NCBI GenBank assembly: GCA_903846015.1
Contig: CAIMZS010000655.1
Location: forward strand, 1 to 52,006
Origin: an uncultured Anaerolineae bacterium
Lineage (GTDB): Bacteria; Chloroflexota; Anaerolineae; Anaerolineales; Villigracilaceae
DNA: 52,006 nucleotides
Direction: 5' to 3'
Shown here: piece by piece, positions 14,766 to 23,041 of the stretch
Layout: every line of letters begins with the position of its first letter
How positions within the stretch are numbered: the stretch's first letter is position 1
The notes under the pieces: model-generated
Seen by the model: the letters and a program-made list of their open reading frames with translations, nothing else
Databases searched by the model: none
What the model was told of the DNA's origin: nothing
Translations under genes and position numbers: made by a program

Positions 14766-15497
14766 TTATGAGGACTTTCCGGGAATGGAAAAACTCATGC
14801 GATGGATTTCGCACAACCCTAATCGTTGGATGGCATCCCTGTGGATGGCAGTGCCGTAGCCTTTATGCCGGGCAAATCCATAGCCTGGATAGCGGGTATC
14901 AAAGATCACCATTAACTCATCCCTGGTAGTCTTAGCCAGTACAGATGCCGCCGCGATACTAAGAGATTGCGTCTCGCCCCTGACGAGTTTTTCACCTTTA
15001 TAGGGGCAGTCTTTCCAATGGATAAAATCAAAAAGGTGATATTCGGGTGTTAGCGTCAGGCCATCGATGGCTCGCGTCATTGCAAGGCGGTTACCTGGTA
15101 GAATACCAATTTCATCAATCTCAGTCGATGTGACTTCGCCCACCCACCATGCTACAGCCGCAGACTTAATTTTAATAGCCCAATGTTCACGCTGGCGAGG
15201 TGTCATCTTTTTTGAATCGCGAACACCGGCCAGGGTGGATGCGATTTGCACATCGTCTGGCAGAATCACCGCGCTGGCCATCATTGGGCCGGCCCAGGCT
15301 CCGCGTCCAGCTTCATCCACCCCAGCGATTAATTTAACGCCGCTTTTCCAAAGCATTTGTTCAATTTGTAAACTGGGCGTCTTATCATTCTTTGTACGCT
15401 TTGCTTGGCAATTATCGGGCATAGCTTGAATTTTTTCATCACCCCCTTCTCGATAACCTGCCTGTGTACGGGCCAGAAAAGTGGCATTACTTGTCAT
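14766..15497 (-). CDS. rnhB: Ribonuclease HII
   Basis: The protein (about 243 residues) removes ribonucleotides and RNA primers from DNA. It contains the type 2 RNase H catalytic signature IAGVDEAGRGAWAGPM, where the first Asp and Glu bind metal, then DSKKMTPRQRE, SIAAASVLAKTTRDELM, and HKGYGTAIHRDAIQRLG with the catalytic His/Asp region. About 35 residues precede the catalytic core, a little longer than usual. The start at 15497 overlaps the end of the upstream glycosyltransferase gene by 11 bases; codons further upstream are open but extend deeper into that gene. The neighbours are functionally unrelated, so the linkage seems positional. Confidence 0.95.
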   Translation of the reverse strand: MTSNATFLARTQAGYREGGDEKIQAMPDNCQAKRTKNDKTPSLQIEQMLWKSGVKLIAGVDEAGRGAWAGPMMASAVILPDDVQIASTLAGVRDSKKMTPRQREHWAIKIKSAAVAWWVGEVTSTEIDEIGILPGNRLAMTRAIDGLTLTPEYHLFDFIHWKDCPYKGEKLVRGETQSLSIAAASVLAKTTRDELMVIFDTRYPGYGFARHKGYGTAIHRDAIQRLGLCEIHRMSFSIPGKSS

Positions 15498-16209
15498 ACA
15501 ATTTCTTGCGTCCATTACGTCTGATAGTGAGCAGGTCAATGAACATATGCCATGAATCGTGGAGCAAGTTGATCTTGCTTTCAGGGTTGAAATACCACGG
15601 AATTGCTACCTCGAGGATGGGATAATTTCTTTTGCTGGCGATGTATAACAACTCAACGTCAAACGACCAACCCATAAGCGTTTGACGGCGGAAGATGTCG
15701 TCTGCAGCATCGGCGCGAAACATCTTAAAACCACATTGGGTATCGTTCAGCGCGGGTAAAACCAGCAGACGAATGAGTGTATTGAAAACACGCCCGGTGA
15801 CGTGCCGGTAAAATGGTTCGTCAAAGCGTACGGCGCCAGGCGCTTCTCGCGAAGCAATAGCAATCGGGATATCAACCGCCGGGGGAATAAAACGAAGGAT
15901 TTCGATGGGTGGCATGGACAGATCGGCATCAGCAAAAAAACGAAAAGCCCCCTTTGCAGCCAACATCCCTTTTTTAACCGCGCGACCCTTACCTGGCAAA
16001 TCCTCGTGAATAACACTCACCACTGGGTGATTTATAGCGTAATTTTGAGCTACTTCGAAAGTACGATCACTGCTGGCATTCTCAATTACCAGAATTTCAC
16101 TCTCAAAAGACTGGCTATTAATAAAACGCACAACCTGCTCCAGGGTTTGGGGCAGGCGGCGTTCTTCGTTGTGCGCAGGGATGATAATGCTTAGGTATGG
16201 ACTGGCCAT
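15487..16209 (-). CDS. Family 2 glycosyltransferase, dolichyl-phosphate glucosyltransferase-like
   Basis: This 240-residue GT-A enzyme starts with the nucleotide-sugar-binding strand LSIIIPAHNEERRLP, then VIENASSDRT and GKGRAVKKGMLAAKG. The metal-binding motif ADADLSMP (Asp94, Asp96) follows, and then NDTQCGFKMFRADAA. These features match the DPG_synthase/DPM1-like subgroup that transfers a sugar to a polyprenyl phosphate. No membrane helix is evident, so it would be a peripheral cytoplasmic enzyme. Its start abuts the stop of the NERD-domain gene with no gap, pointing to one transcript. Confidence 0.9.
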   Translation of the reverse strand: MASPYLSIIIPAHNEERRLPQTLEQVVRFINSQSFESEILVIENASSDRTFEVAQNYAINHPVVSVIHEDLPGKGRAVKKGMLAAKGAFRFFADADLSMPPIEILRFIPPAVDIPIAIASREAPGAVRFDEPFYRHVTGRVFNTLIRLLVLPALNDTQCGFKMFRADAADDIFRRQTLMGWSFDVELLYIASKRNYPILEVAIPWYFNPESKINLLHDSWHMFIDLLTIRRNGRKKLYDK

Positions 16210-17457
16210 TTAAAATTGTTGTGTGATATAGATGGCGAATGCAGCTATGGCGCAAAACCAGCACAGAAAGATGCCCCCCAGGATCGCCAATTGAGCAATA
16301 CTCATTCCCAAAAATCTTCTTTTCTTGATCGCAGGTGCTGTTGGTTTATTGTCTGCAGCAGGTCTATCTGTAGGGACTGGTGCTGCCGGCTGAACGATTT
16401 CAGTTAAATCTGTAAATTGAACGGTTGGGGTTCCAGCTTGCTGGTCAATAGCATGCAATTCAGTTTCCTGAGACCTGTTTTCCATGAAATCACCCGCTGA
16501 AAAGGCTCGATCAGGTGATTCGCTTTCTTGAAAACTAAATTGTTCGAATTGGTTTTCTGGGGATGTACTGTTGCGTTGTACCTGAGTCACATTGTTATTA
16601 TTTTTCAACGCTGTATTTTGGTTGCTACGTTTGGGGGCAGCGGCTGACTGGTAAGGTGGGGTTTTCTGTGGGCTGGCTGCCTGCTGCTCCGGTTCTGAAA
16701 AATCAAATGAAAAATCAAATGAATCTGATGCGAATGGCTGGGTCGTTTCCGGTTGTGGGACGGGGTTAAATAGGGTCTCGTTGGCATTCTGCGGGCTGCT
16801 CGGGTTGCTAACCGGCAAAGGTTCTGCCGGTGATTCTACAAATGGGGCAGCGGCAGCCTCTTTTTTGGGGCCGTTGACGATCACTTGCGCGATAGCTTTG
16901 ACGGTATCGTTGTCCTGCACGGCTCGAGCCTGGTTCATGGAGATGGCGAATCGTTCCAGCGCATCACTCATTACAATCCGGACTGCTGGGCGAACAGATT
17001 CTATATGCATTCCAGGATCTGCAGCCATAAGAATCGGATCCACAACCAGCTTATCCTTATAGCCTGCGCGATCAAGGTAAATTTGCAAGACGCGCCCCAG
17101 TTTTGCTGTGCGTTGGATATGGTTAATCCCAGCCGGGACAAATTTCCCGTTCGCAACTTTGCCCCATTCATCGTCTCTGGCCCGGTATACGCCACGCTCG
17201 TGTGTAACATTGATGAGATAGATGCCGGGAGGACCGATCAGTACCAATGGCAGATCAATATCTGTATTTGGCAGAGTTACATTACGCATTAAGACATAAT
17301 TGGGGCCTAAAACCTTCTCCAAAACAGCGATGACCACATCCTGGGCTTGCAACCGCGCATACCAGGACAGCCCATATTTCAGAGTTCCTTGGGCGCGGCC
17401 CACGATATCGATTCCCCCGCTTTCGCTTCGAAATGGAGTTCTGTCAGCAATTTTCAT
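16210..17457 (-). CDS. NERD-domain protein with disordered linker and C-terminal membrane anchor
   Basis: The product is about 415 residues. The N-terminal part (about 30-180) resembles a nuclease-related NERD domain: VIAVLEKVLGPNYVLMRNV, PLVLIGPPGIYLINVTHERG and a later KLGRVLQIYL helix, in the order expected of restriction-endonuclease-like folds. The catalytic Asp/Glu-x-Lys pair is not obvious, so activity is uncertain. Residues about 200-370 are low-complexity Ser/Pro/Gln/Asn-rich and include a duplicated FDFSFDFS. The C-terminus (about 385-412) is a single hydrophobic helix, so the protein is likely tail-anchored with its domain in the cytoplasm. The start at 17457 has an AGAGG site six bases upstream. 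Confidence 0.75.
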   Translation of the reverse strand: MKIADRTPFRSESGGIDIVGRAQGTLKYGLSWYARLQAQDVVIAVLEKVLGPNYVLMRNVTLPNTDIDLPLVLIGPPGIYLINVTHERGVYRARDDEWGKVANGKFVPAGINHIQRTAKLGRVLQIYLDRAGYKDKLVVDPILMAADPGMHIESVRPAVRIVMSDALERFAISMNQARAVQDNDTVKAIAQVIVNGPKKEAAAAPFVESPAEPLPVSNPSSPQNANETLFNPVPQPETTQPFASDSFDFSFDFSEPEQQAASPQKTPPYQSAAAPKRSNQNTALKNNNNVTQVQRNSTSPENQFEQFSFQESESPDRAFSAGDFMENRSQETELHAIDQQAGTPTVQFTDLTEIVQPAAPVPTDRPAADNKPTAPAIKKRRFLGMSIAQLAILGGIFLCWFCAIAAFAIYITQQF

Positions 17458-17492
17458 GGCTAACCTCTGCCGGATTTTCCGGCTCATGAACT

Positions 17493-17789
17493 TTATAAAA
17501 GTGGAACTTCTTCAAGCTGGTCGCGTTTCGTATTGCTGCCGGTCGTGATAATATTGCCATTGAGATAAACGGACTTGGTAGATTCAAAGGTGCTCCCCAA
17601 AAACTCTTTGCGTGAGCCGGTGACGAATTTCTCACCTTTTTTCAAGCGAGCAACCAGGTTGGCGCGGTCAATTAGTATATGATCAGAGAAAGTAGCTCCT
17701 CGTCGCTCATATGCGCGTACCAACTCAATGTTTCCATCGGGTGCATAACGCACCGCTTCGATCAGACCATCAAATTTCGCTTTTGCCAT
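17493..17789 (-). CDS. Small protein of unknown function (98 residues)
   Basis: I do not recognise the family. The sequence has clear beta-strand character: FDGLIEAVRYAPDGNIELVRAYERRGATFSD, then DHILIDRANLVARLKKGEKF and KSVYLNGNIITTGS, which suggests a small barrel. It is preceded by an unambiguous GGAGG ribosome binding site, and its codon use looks like that of its neighbours, so it is a real gene. It lies 35 bases upstream of the NERD-domain gene on the same strand and is probably the first gene of that operon. Confidence 0.8.
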   Translation of the reverse strand: MAKAKFDGLIEAVRYAPDGNIELVRAYERRGATFSDHILIDRANLVARLKKGEKFVTGSRKEFLGSTFESTKSVYLNGNIITTGSNTKRDQLEEVPLL

Positions 17790-17886
17790 TCTATACCTCC
17801 AAGCATAGTTCTATTCTAATTTTACTGCCATTTTGAATTATTGATGAGCTTAATGAAAACAGATGATGAAATCACTTAAAAGGGAA

Positions 17887-17910
17887 GCCGCCAGCCAAAA
17901 GGCCGGCGGC
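17887..17910 (-). terminator. Rho-independent terminator after tRNA-Pro
   Basis: A 10-base stem (GCCGCCGGCC / GGCTGGCGGC, one G-U pair) with a TTTT loop is followed on the minus strand by TTCCCTTTT. It sits just downstream of the tRNA on the same strand. Confidence 0.75.
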
Positions 17911-17920
17911 TTATTACCAG

Positions 17921-17993
17921 TCGGGGTGGGCGGACTTGAACCGCCGGCCCCCGCGTCCCAAACGCGGTGCGCTGCCAACTGCGCTACACCCCG
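17921..17993 (-). tRNA. tRNA-Pro (anticodon TGG)
   Basis: The 73-base minus-strand gene folds into a cloverleaf: the 7-base acceptor CGGGGTG/CACCCCG with discriminator A, a D-arm with GCGCAGTTGGCAGCGC, an anticodon arm CCGCG-TTTGGGA-CGCGG giving anticodon TGG, and a T-arm with GGTTCAAGTCC. The 3' CCA is not encoded (CTG follows), so it must be added by the nucleotidyltransferase. It has its own promoter and terminator, forming a stand-alone unit. Confidence 0.96.
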
Positions 17994-18012
17994 ATATTAT
18001 TGCAGAGGAAAG

Positions 18013-18041
18013 AGTATAATGCCAACCGTCCAACTAGTCAA
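18013..18041 (-). promoter_or_regulatory. Strong promoter of tRNA-Pro
   Basis: On the minus strand TTGACT (18041-18036) and TATACT (18018-18013) are separated by exactly 17 bases, with the predicted transcription start about 13 bases before the mature tRNA 5' end. Each box differs from consensus by one base. Confidence 0.8.
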
Positions 18042-18065
18042 ATAAAATATGCGAGATATTTCCTA

Positions 18066-18983
18066 ATGCCCAGATATTCGGTCACTCTTTTATCAATAGC
18101 TTTACTTTTTAGCATGATTCTGTCTGGATGTGATGCCACCCCGCCACCAATCCCACCGATGAATACGGCCACTCCCAATGCTGTTACCCCATTGATCCCT
18201 ATCACGGTGTCGCCTACGATGCCACCGATACAGGATACTCCCCCATCGGCCACTTCCACGCCCACATCCTCAACCTGTAAAGAAAAAACCGGTACCATTG
18301 AAAAGGGTATCATTTATACCAGGTTGATTGACAAACCAATGAGTTATAACGTTTACCTGCCGCCATGTTATAGCTTTGATGCCAGTCTACGTTACCCGGT
18401 ATTGTATCTACTTCACGGTCAGGGTTCAACTGAGGATCAATGGATCCGAATTGGCGCGGTGTCTGCTGCTGACAAGATTATCTCTCTTGCAAGTGCCCCG
18501 CCATTTATCATGGTTTTTCCATTCGATTTTTCGTACAAACAGCCGAATGAATACAAATTTGAGGAGGTTTTTGTTCAACTCCTCATTCCACAAATCGACA
18601 ATGATTACCGAACAAAGACCGATTCAACATACCGCGCGATTGGCGGATTGTCGCGCGGCGGCGCTTGGGCTTTGCGAATTGGTACCCTTCACCCTGAGCT
18701 CTTCGGCGCGATTGGTGGACATTCTCCGGCTATTTTTTATGTTGATGAAAAACCTCTCACCCGCAGGCTGTTGGATATACCGGCGGAATACATGCCCCGT
18801 ATCTGGTTGGATGCAGGCGATAAGGATTCTGAATTCAGTGTCATCGAGCCGTTTGAAAAGTTCCTTAGTGAAAAAGGGATTCCGCACGAATGGCATGAAT
18901 ATATTGGTTGGCACGAAGAAAAATACTGGTCTGCCCACGTGGAAGAATATTTAAAATGGTATGCCCTCGCATGGACCAGGTAA
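18066..18983 (+). CDS. Secreted esterase lipoprotein (alpha/beta hydrolase, esterase-D-like)
   Basis: The 305-residue protein begins with a lipoprotein signal peptide and lipobox LSGC (Cys22), followed by a Pro/Thr-rich linker of about 50 residues, so it is anchored outside the membrane. The catalytic domain belongs to the putative-esterase (PF00756-like) alpha/beta hydrolases: YPVLYLLHGQG, the nucleophile elbow GGLSRGG with Ser196, an acidic LDAGDKDSE around Asp252-254, and the candidate catalytic His283 in GWHEEKYW. Substrates of the family include acyl esters and feruloyl or S-formylglutathione esters; none can be chosen here. The start at 18066 is used because upstream codons run into the opposite-strand tRNA. 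Confidence 0.9.
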   Translation: MPRYSVTLLSIALLFSMILSGCDATPPPIPPMNTATPNAVTPLIPITVSPTMPPIQDTPPSATSTPTSSTCKEKTGTIEKGIIYTRLIDKPMSYNVYLPPCYSFDASLRYPVLYLLHGQGSTEDQWIRIGAVSAADKIISLASAPPFIMVFPFDFSYKQPNEYKFEEVFVQLLIPQIDNDYRTKTDSTYRAIGGLSRGGAWALRIGTLHPELFGAIGGHSPAIFYVDEKPLTRRLLDIPAEYMPRIWLDAGDKDSEFSVIEPFEKFLSEKGIPHEWHEYIGWHEEKYWSAHVEEYLKWYALAWTR

Positions 18984-19041
18984 TCTGCAAAATGAGCCAA
19001 AACCGGGATGAAGAATCTGTTTTGCTTAATTCGGAATACGT

Positions 19042-19047
19042 TATAAT
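19042..19047 (+). promoter_or_regulatory. -10 box 6 bases before gatC (leaderless-type start)
   Basis: A perfect TATAAT ends 6 bases before the gatC ATG, so transcription would begin at or next to the start codon. No Shine-Dalgarno sequence is present. The -35 region is weak. Confidence 0.55.
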
Positions 19048-19053
19048 CCTTGT

Positions 19054-19341
19054 ATGTCCTTATCAATACAGGAAGTGGAACATATAGCTGCACTCGCCCG
19101 TCTGGAACTGACTGATACCGAGAAAAATCGCTATCGAGAGCAGTTATCGGCTATTCTTGATCATGTTGCCCAGCTGCAAGAACTGGATACGTCATCCGTT
19201 CAACCCCTGGCAGGTGTTTTTAGTCTCGAAAACCCCTTGCGTGTTGATGAATCCCGTCCCGGGCTTTTACCGGAAACGCTGCTCCAACCCGCCGCACAAA
19301 AAGAGCGTGCCCAATTCAAAATTCCACCTGTTTTTGAGTAA
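19054..19341 (+). CDS. gatC: Glutamyl/aspartyl-tRNA amidotransferase subunit C
   Basis: The 95-residue protein is the size and shape of GatC: the N-terminal helix pair EVEHIAALARLELTDTEKNRYREQ, the LSAILDHVAQLQELDTSSVQPL segment and the conserved NPLRVDESRPGL turn. GatC clamps the GatA-GatB complex that converts misacylated Glu-tRNA(Gln) or Asp-tRNA(Asn) to the correct aminoacyl-tRNA. It precedes gatA by about 120 bases, the usual partner order; gatB is not in the window. Confidence 0.95.
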   Translation: MSLSIQEVEHIAALARLELTDTEKNRYREQLSAILDHVAQLQELDTSSVQPLAGVFSLENPLRVDESRPGLLPETLLQPAAQKERAQFKIPPVFE

Positions 19342-19461
19342 CATCGTGGATAGTTTATATCAATTCCGAATGCCAGGAGATCGACTCTCGGTTTTATCGG
19401 TCGCATTTTCTTCTGTCAATTGGTTCGCTGGTTTGCCTACCTCATTATCCGCCCTTTTCCG

Positions 19462-20925
19462 ATGAACCTCACCGACCTTTCTCTGATTGAAGCCCAAAAT
19501 CTGCTCCAAAAAGGCCAGATTTCCAGCCGCGAATTAACCCAGGCGGCTCTGGATCGAATCTCTGCTCTCGATGGAGATTTGCATGCTTTCTTGCATACCG
19601 CAGCCAAATCAGCCTTGGAACAGGCTGATTTGGCTGATCAAAAACGATCGGCTCGCCCATCAAAAGATTATTCATTACTTGGCATTCCGCTTGCGGTTAA
19701 AGATGTTCTAACCGTGGAAGGCATGCCATGTACATGTGGTTCATTAATCCTTGAAGGTTATTTCCCGCCTTATACTGCTACTGTAGTAAAGCGGTTACAA
19801 GCTGCAGGCATGGTTGTTGTTGGAAAAACCAATACCGATGAATTCGCGATGGGTTCATCAACCGAAAACTCGGCCTATGGTGTCACCCACAACCCGTGGA
19901 ATTTGGATCGAGTACCAGGCGGTTCTTCTGGTGGAAGTGCGGCAGCAGTAGCTGCCAATCTCGTTGTCGCTGCCTTGGGTACGGATACTGGGGGAAGTGT
20001 TCGCCAACCTGCTTCATTTTGCGGGGTAACGGGTTTGAAACCGACATATGGCCGGGTTTCTCGTTATGGTCTTGTCGCCTATGGATCATCTCTGGATGCT
20101 TGCGGCGCGTTTGGTCGTTCAGCCGAAGATGTGGCGGCATTATTTTCCATCATGGCTGGGTGCGATCCGCTGGATTCTACCTCTCAGAATATCCCTGTGG
20201 CGAAAATTATGCTCGATAAGGGCAGCAGCTTGCATGGAATACGGATTGGAGTGCCCAAAGAGTATTTTATTAAGGGCATCCAACCAGACGTAGAATTAAA
20301 AGTTCTGGCTGCGATCGATGTTTTGAAAAACCTGGGAGCTGAGATCAAAGAAGTCAGTTTGCCGCATACAGAATACGCCTTACCGGTTTATTACATCATT
20401 GCTCCAGCCGAAGCATCGGCAAACCTGGCGCGTTATGATGGTATTCGTTTTGGACCACGGATGGATGGGGAAAATCTCTGGGATGTTTTCACTCGCACAC
20501 GTGGAACAAAATTCGGCAACGAGGCTACCAGGCGTATCATGTTGGGCACTTATGCTCTTTCAACAGGTTATTATGATGCTTACTACGGGCAGGCGCAAAA
20601 AGTGCGCACCCTTATCAAGCGTGATTTCGAGCTGGTTTATCGTGAAGTTGATGCGATTGCCTGTCCAGTGGCCCCTACAACAGCATTTCCGATAGGGGCA
20701 CATGGTGATGATCCGCTAGCAATGTACCTTGAGGATGTTTTTACCCTGCCGGCTAACCTGGCTGGTGTACCAGGATTGGCTTTCCCGGTCGGGTTTGATG
20801 CCAGTGGGTTGCCGGTTGGCATGCAATTAATGGGTCGCCATTTTGACGAGGCTGGCCTGTTACGGATAGCACATGCTTATCAACAAGTAACAGAATGGCA
20901 TAAGCATCGACCCAATTTAAAATGA
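19462..20925 (+). CDS. gatA: Glutamyl/aspartyl-tRNA amidotransferase subunit A
   Basis: This 487-residue amidase liberates ammonia from glutamine for tRNA-dependent amidation. The Ser-cisSer-Lys triad is visible: Lys80 in AVKDVL, cis-Ser155 in GGSSGGSAAAVA and the nucleophile Ser179 in GTDTGGSVRQP. FCGVTGLKPTYGRVSRYGLVAY is also typical of GatA. The start MNLTDLSLIEAQ at 19462 gives the normal family length; the 14 codons upstream to 19420 do not resemble GatA. No Shine-Dalgarno sequence is seen, and it may depend on transcription from gatC. Confidence 0.97.
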   Translation: MNLTDLSLIEAQNLLQKGQISSRELTQAALDRISALDGDLHAFLHTAAKSALEQADLADQKRSARPSKDYSLLGIPLAVKDVLTVEGMPCTCGSLILEGYFPPYTATVVKRLQAAGMVVVGKTNTDEFAMGSSTENSAYGVTHNPWNLDRVPGGSSGGSAAAVAANLVVAALGTDTGGSVRQPASFCGVTGLKPTYGRVSRYGLVAYGSSLDACGAFGRSAEDVAALFSIMAGCDPLDSTSQNIPVAKIMLDKGSSLHGIRIGVPKEYFIKGIQPDVELKVLAAIDVLKNLGAEIKEVSLPHTEYALPVYYIIAPAEASANLARYDGIRFGPRMDGENLWDVFTRTRGTKFGNEATRRIMLGTYALSTGYYDAYYGQAQKVRTLIKRDFELVYREVDAIACPVAPTTAFPIGAHGDDPLAMYLEDVFTLPANLAGVPGLAFPVGFDASGLPVGMQLMGRHFDEAGLLRIAHAYQQVTEWHKHRPNLK

Positions 20926-20962
20926 GCAGGAACAGTTCGCCAATGTACCTGCGGAGGCATAT

Positions 20963-21943
20963 ATGAATATTTTTATCACAGGCGGGGCTGGTTACATTGG
21001 TTCTGCCACTGCTGAAGCTCTGCTGAAAGCGGGACATACCGTTACCGTATACGATTCTCTTGTCACTGGACATTTGCAGGCCGTGCCAGCAGGCGCGAAC
21101 TTTATTCAAGCGGATATTGCGGACAGCCATACGCTCGCAGTGGCGCTAACATCGCAAAAATTTGACGCCGTGATGCACTTTGCAGCTTTTATCGAGGCTG
21201 GTGATAGTATGAAAGACCCGGGAAAGTTTTTACGTAATAACCTGGTCAATTCGCTGTCATTAATAGATATGGCAACCAGGGCGCATGTCGGGCGATTTGT
21301 GCTTTCATCAACAGCTGCTGTCTACCAATCCAGCTCAGAACCACTCACCGAAGAATCCCCACTCGGGCCCACCAATACGTATGGATTTACCAAGCTGGCC
21401 GTTGAGCAATCTCTGGATTGGTACCGCCAGATCCATGGGCTTCGTTTTGCAGCACTTCGATATTTTAATGCCAGTGGTGCCTTGCCGGGCCGCGGCGAGG
21501 CCCACCAACCCGAATCGCATCTTATCCCGCGAGTTCTGCAAGTGGCGCTTGGCAAGGCAGAATATGCAGCTATCTATGGTACTGACTATCCCACCCCGGA
21601 TGGTACGTGTATTCGAGATTATATCCATCTGGGTGATCTGGTTTCCGCGCATATTCTTGCTCTGGAAGCCCTGGCTGAGCGTGATAAAATGATTTACAAC
21701 CTTGGATCTGGAACGGGTTATTCGGTCCGTGAAGTTATTGAGACAGCCAGTTCTGTTTCTGGAAAATCGATTCAGATCAGGGAATTTGAACGTCGTCCAG
21801 GCGATTCCGCGCGATTGGTGGCATCATCTGAAAAAGCCCGGCGTGAATTAGGTTGGAAGCCACAGCACGACTCCATCCAGGATATCATCAGTACAGCCTG
21901 GCAATGGCATGTAACCAATCCACATGGATATGAATCGATTTGA
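20963..21943 (+). CDS. galE: UDP-glucose 4-epimerase
   Basis: The 326-residue extended SDR interconverts UDP-glucose and UDP-galactose with bound NAD. The Rossmann motif TGGAGYIG is at residues 6-13, catalytic Ser115/Ser116 lie in RFVLSSTAAVY, and Tyr140/Lys144 in NTYGFTKLAVEQ. RYFNASGA, DGTCIRDYIHLGDL and the C-terminal GWKPQHDS are characteristic of GalE. A GGAGG site lies 6 bases before the ATG. It may be co-transcribed with the gatA gene upstream (37-base gap) and the hydrolase downstream (12-base gap). Confidence 0.94.
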   Translation: MNIFITGGAGYIGSATAEALLKAGHTVTVYDSLVTGHLQAVPAGANFIQADIADSHTLAVALTSQKFDAVMHFAAFIEAGDSMKDPGKFLRNNLVNSLSLIDMATRAHVGRFVLSSTAAVYQSSSEPLTEESPLGPTNTYGFTKLAVEQSLDWYRQIHGLRFAALRYFNASGALPGRGEAHQPESHLIPRVLQVALGKAEYAAIYGTDYPTPDGTCIRDYIHLGDLVSAHILALEALAERDKMIYNLGSGTGYSVREVIETASSVSGKSIQIREFERRPGDSARLVASSEKARRELGWKPQHDSIQDIISTAWQWHVTNPHGYESI

Positions 21944-21955
21944 AGTGAGGTCAAT

Positions 21956-22714
21956 ATGCGTATAGTTCGATACCAATACAAGAACTTGCCTGCAAAATAT
22001 GGGTGGATTTTTGAGGAAAATATCGGTGAGATCGATGGTAACGTTTTTGGGGAATATCGCCGGCAGGAAGCTCTTTTGCCTATCGCGAATGTAAAGTTGC
22101 TTGCCCCTTGCCAGCCCAGCAAGATCATTTGCGTTGGGCGCAATTATGTTGAACATGCCAAAGAGTTGGGTAATGACGTGCCCAAGCTCCCTTTGATATT
22201 TCTTAAGCCACCATCATCCATTATCAATCCGGGTGAGCATATCGTTTTGCCGGTACAGTCACAGCAGGTTGAACACGAAGCAGAACTGGTGGCAGTCATT
22301 GGTAAACGTGGGCGTAATATCACTGCGGAAGATTCTCGCAATTATATTTTAGGCTACACCATTGGTAATGACGTTACAGCGCGTGATTTACAGAAAATAG
22401 ATGGCCAATGGACCCGCGCAAAGGGTTTTGACACTTTCTGTTCTTTTGGCCCATGGATTGATACTGATTTCGATATCTCCGATGCGCTTATCACATGCAA
22501 AGTGACTGGTCAGCCACGCCAGATGGCTTCTACGCGTGATATGGTTTTTGGCGTTTATACCCTGGTTGCATTTGTATCATCCGTCATGACGTTGGAGCCT
22601 GGCGATATTATTTTTACAGGAACTCCTGCCGGAGTGGGGCCGCTCAAAGCTGGGGATGAAGTGGTAGTAGAGATTGAGGGACTTGGCTCACTCTCAAATC
22701 TTGTAAAGGCCTGA
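21956..22714 (+). CDS. Fumarylacetoacetate hydrolase family protein
   Basis: The 252-residue protein has an FAH catalytic domain: IICVGRNYVEHAKELG, PLIFLKPPSSIINPGEHIVLP, the metal ligands in VEHEAELVAVIGK, YILGYTIGNDVTARDLQ, KGFDTFCSFGPWI and the C-terminal GDIIFTGTPAGVGPL. Members hydrolyse or decarboxylate acylpyruvates and ring-cleavage products, and many are acylpyruvases or 2-hydroxyhepta-diene-dioate isomerases. The substrate is not evident. A GAGG site precedes the ATG, 12 bases after galE. Confidence 0.92.
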   Translation: MRIVRYQYKNLPAKYGWIFEENIGEIDGNVFGEYRRQEALLPIANVKLLAPCQPSKIICVGRNYVEHAKELGNDVPKLPLIFLKPPSSIINPGEHIVLPVQSQQVEHEAELVAVIGKRGRNITAEDSRNYILGYTIGNDVTARDLQKIDGQWTRAKGFDTFCSFGPWIDTDFDISDALITCKVTGQPRQMASTRDMVFGVYTLVAFVSSVMTLEPGDIIFTGTPAGVGPLKAGDEVVVEIEGLGSLSNLVKA

Positions 22715-23041
22715 TCCATACCCAATTACAATCCATAAAAGATAATAATCCCGATGTAAATACCATTCGAGCCCTGCAGATAAACAGGGCTCGAATGGTA
22801 TTTGGCGTGCATCGCGTATAACCTGAAAATATATCCTCGATTTGGCAGGTGCACGAACTCTATTACTGCGCTTGTTATTTGAAGTTTAGGAAAATATGCC
22901 CTTGAAATCCGCTGCGTAGACTGCTTTCATTGCTGTTATCCGCTTTTTCGCGCCGTCACATGTGCTCTGGAGCCGATCTTTATGCGTTTTCTCCGACAGG
23001 CCGCTAGAAATCTGTTTATCAACTGAGTTCAACCCTTGTCA
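22715..23041. other. Convergent intergenic region with a long perfect palindrome
   Basis: These 327 bases separate two convergent genes. Apart from the inverted repeat at 22758-22803 I see no open frame with a ribosome binding site and no RNA gene. Confidence 0.5.
22758..22803. terminator. Perfect 19-bp inverted repeat, putative bidirectional terminator
   Basis: The arms at 22758-22776 and 22785-22803 are perfectly complementary over 19 bases around an 8-base loop (CAGATAAA). Each transcript would end the stem in AUUU, a weak U-tail. It lies 43 bases after the hydrolase stop, between convergent genes, which fits a shared terminator. Confidence 0.6.

Noticed and set aside
16693-16724. 12-base tandem direct repeat, two copies
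   Set aside because: It encodes the FDFSFDFS low-complexity stretch of the NERD-protein linker, so it is a local slippage duplication, not a regulatory repeat.
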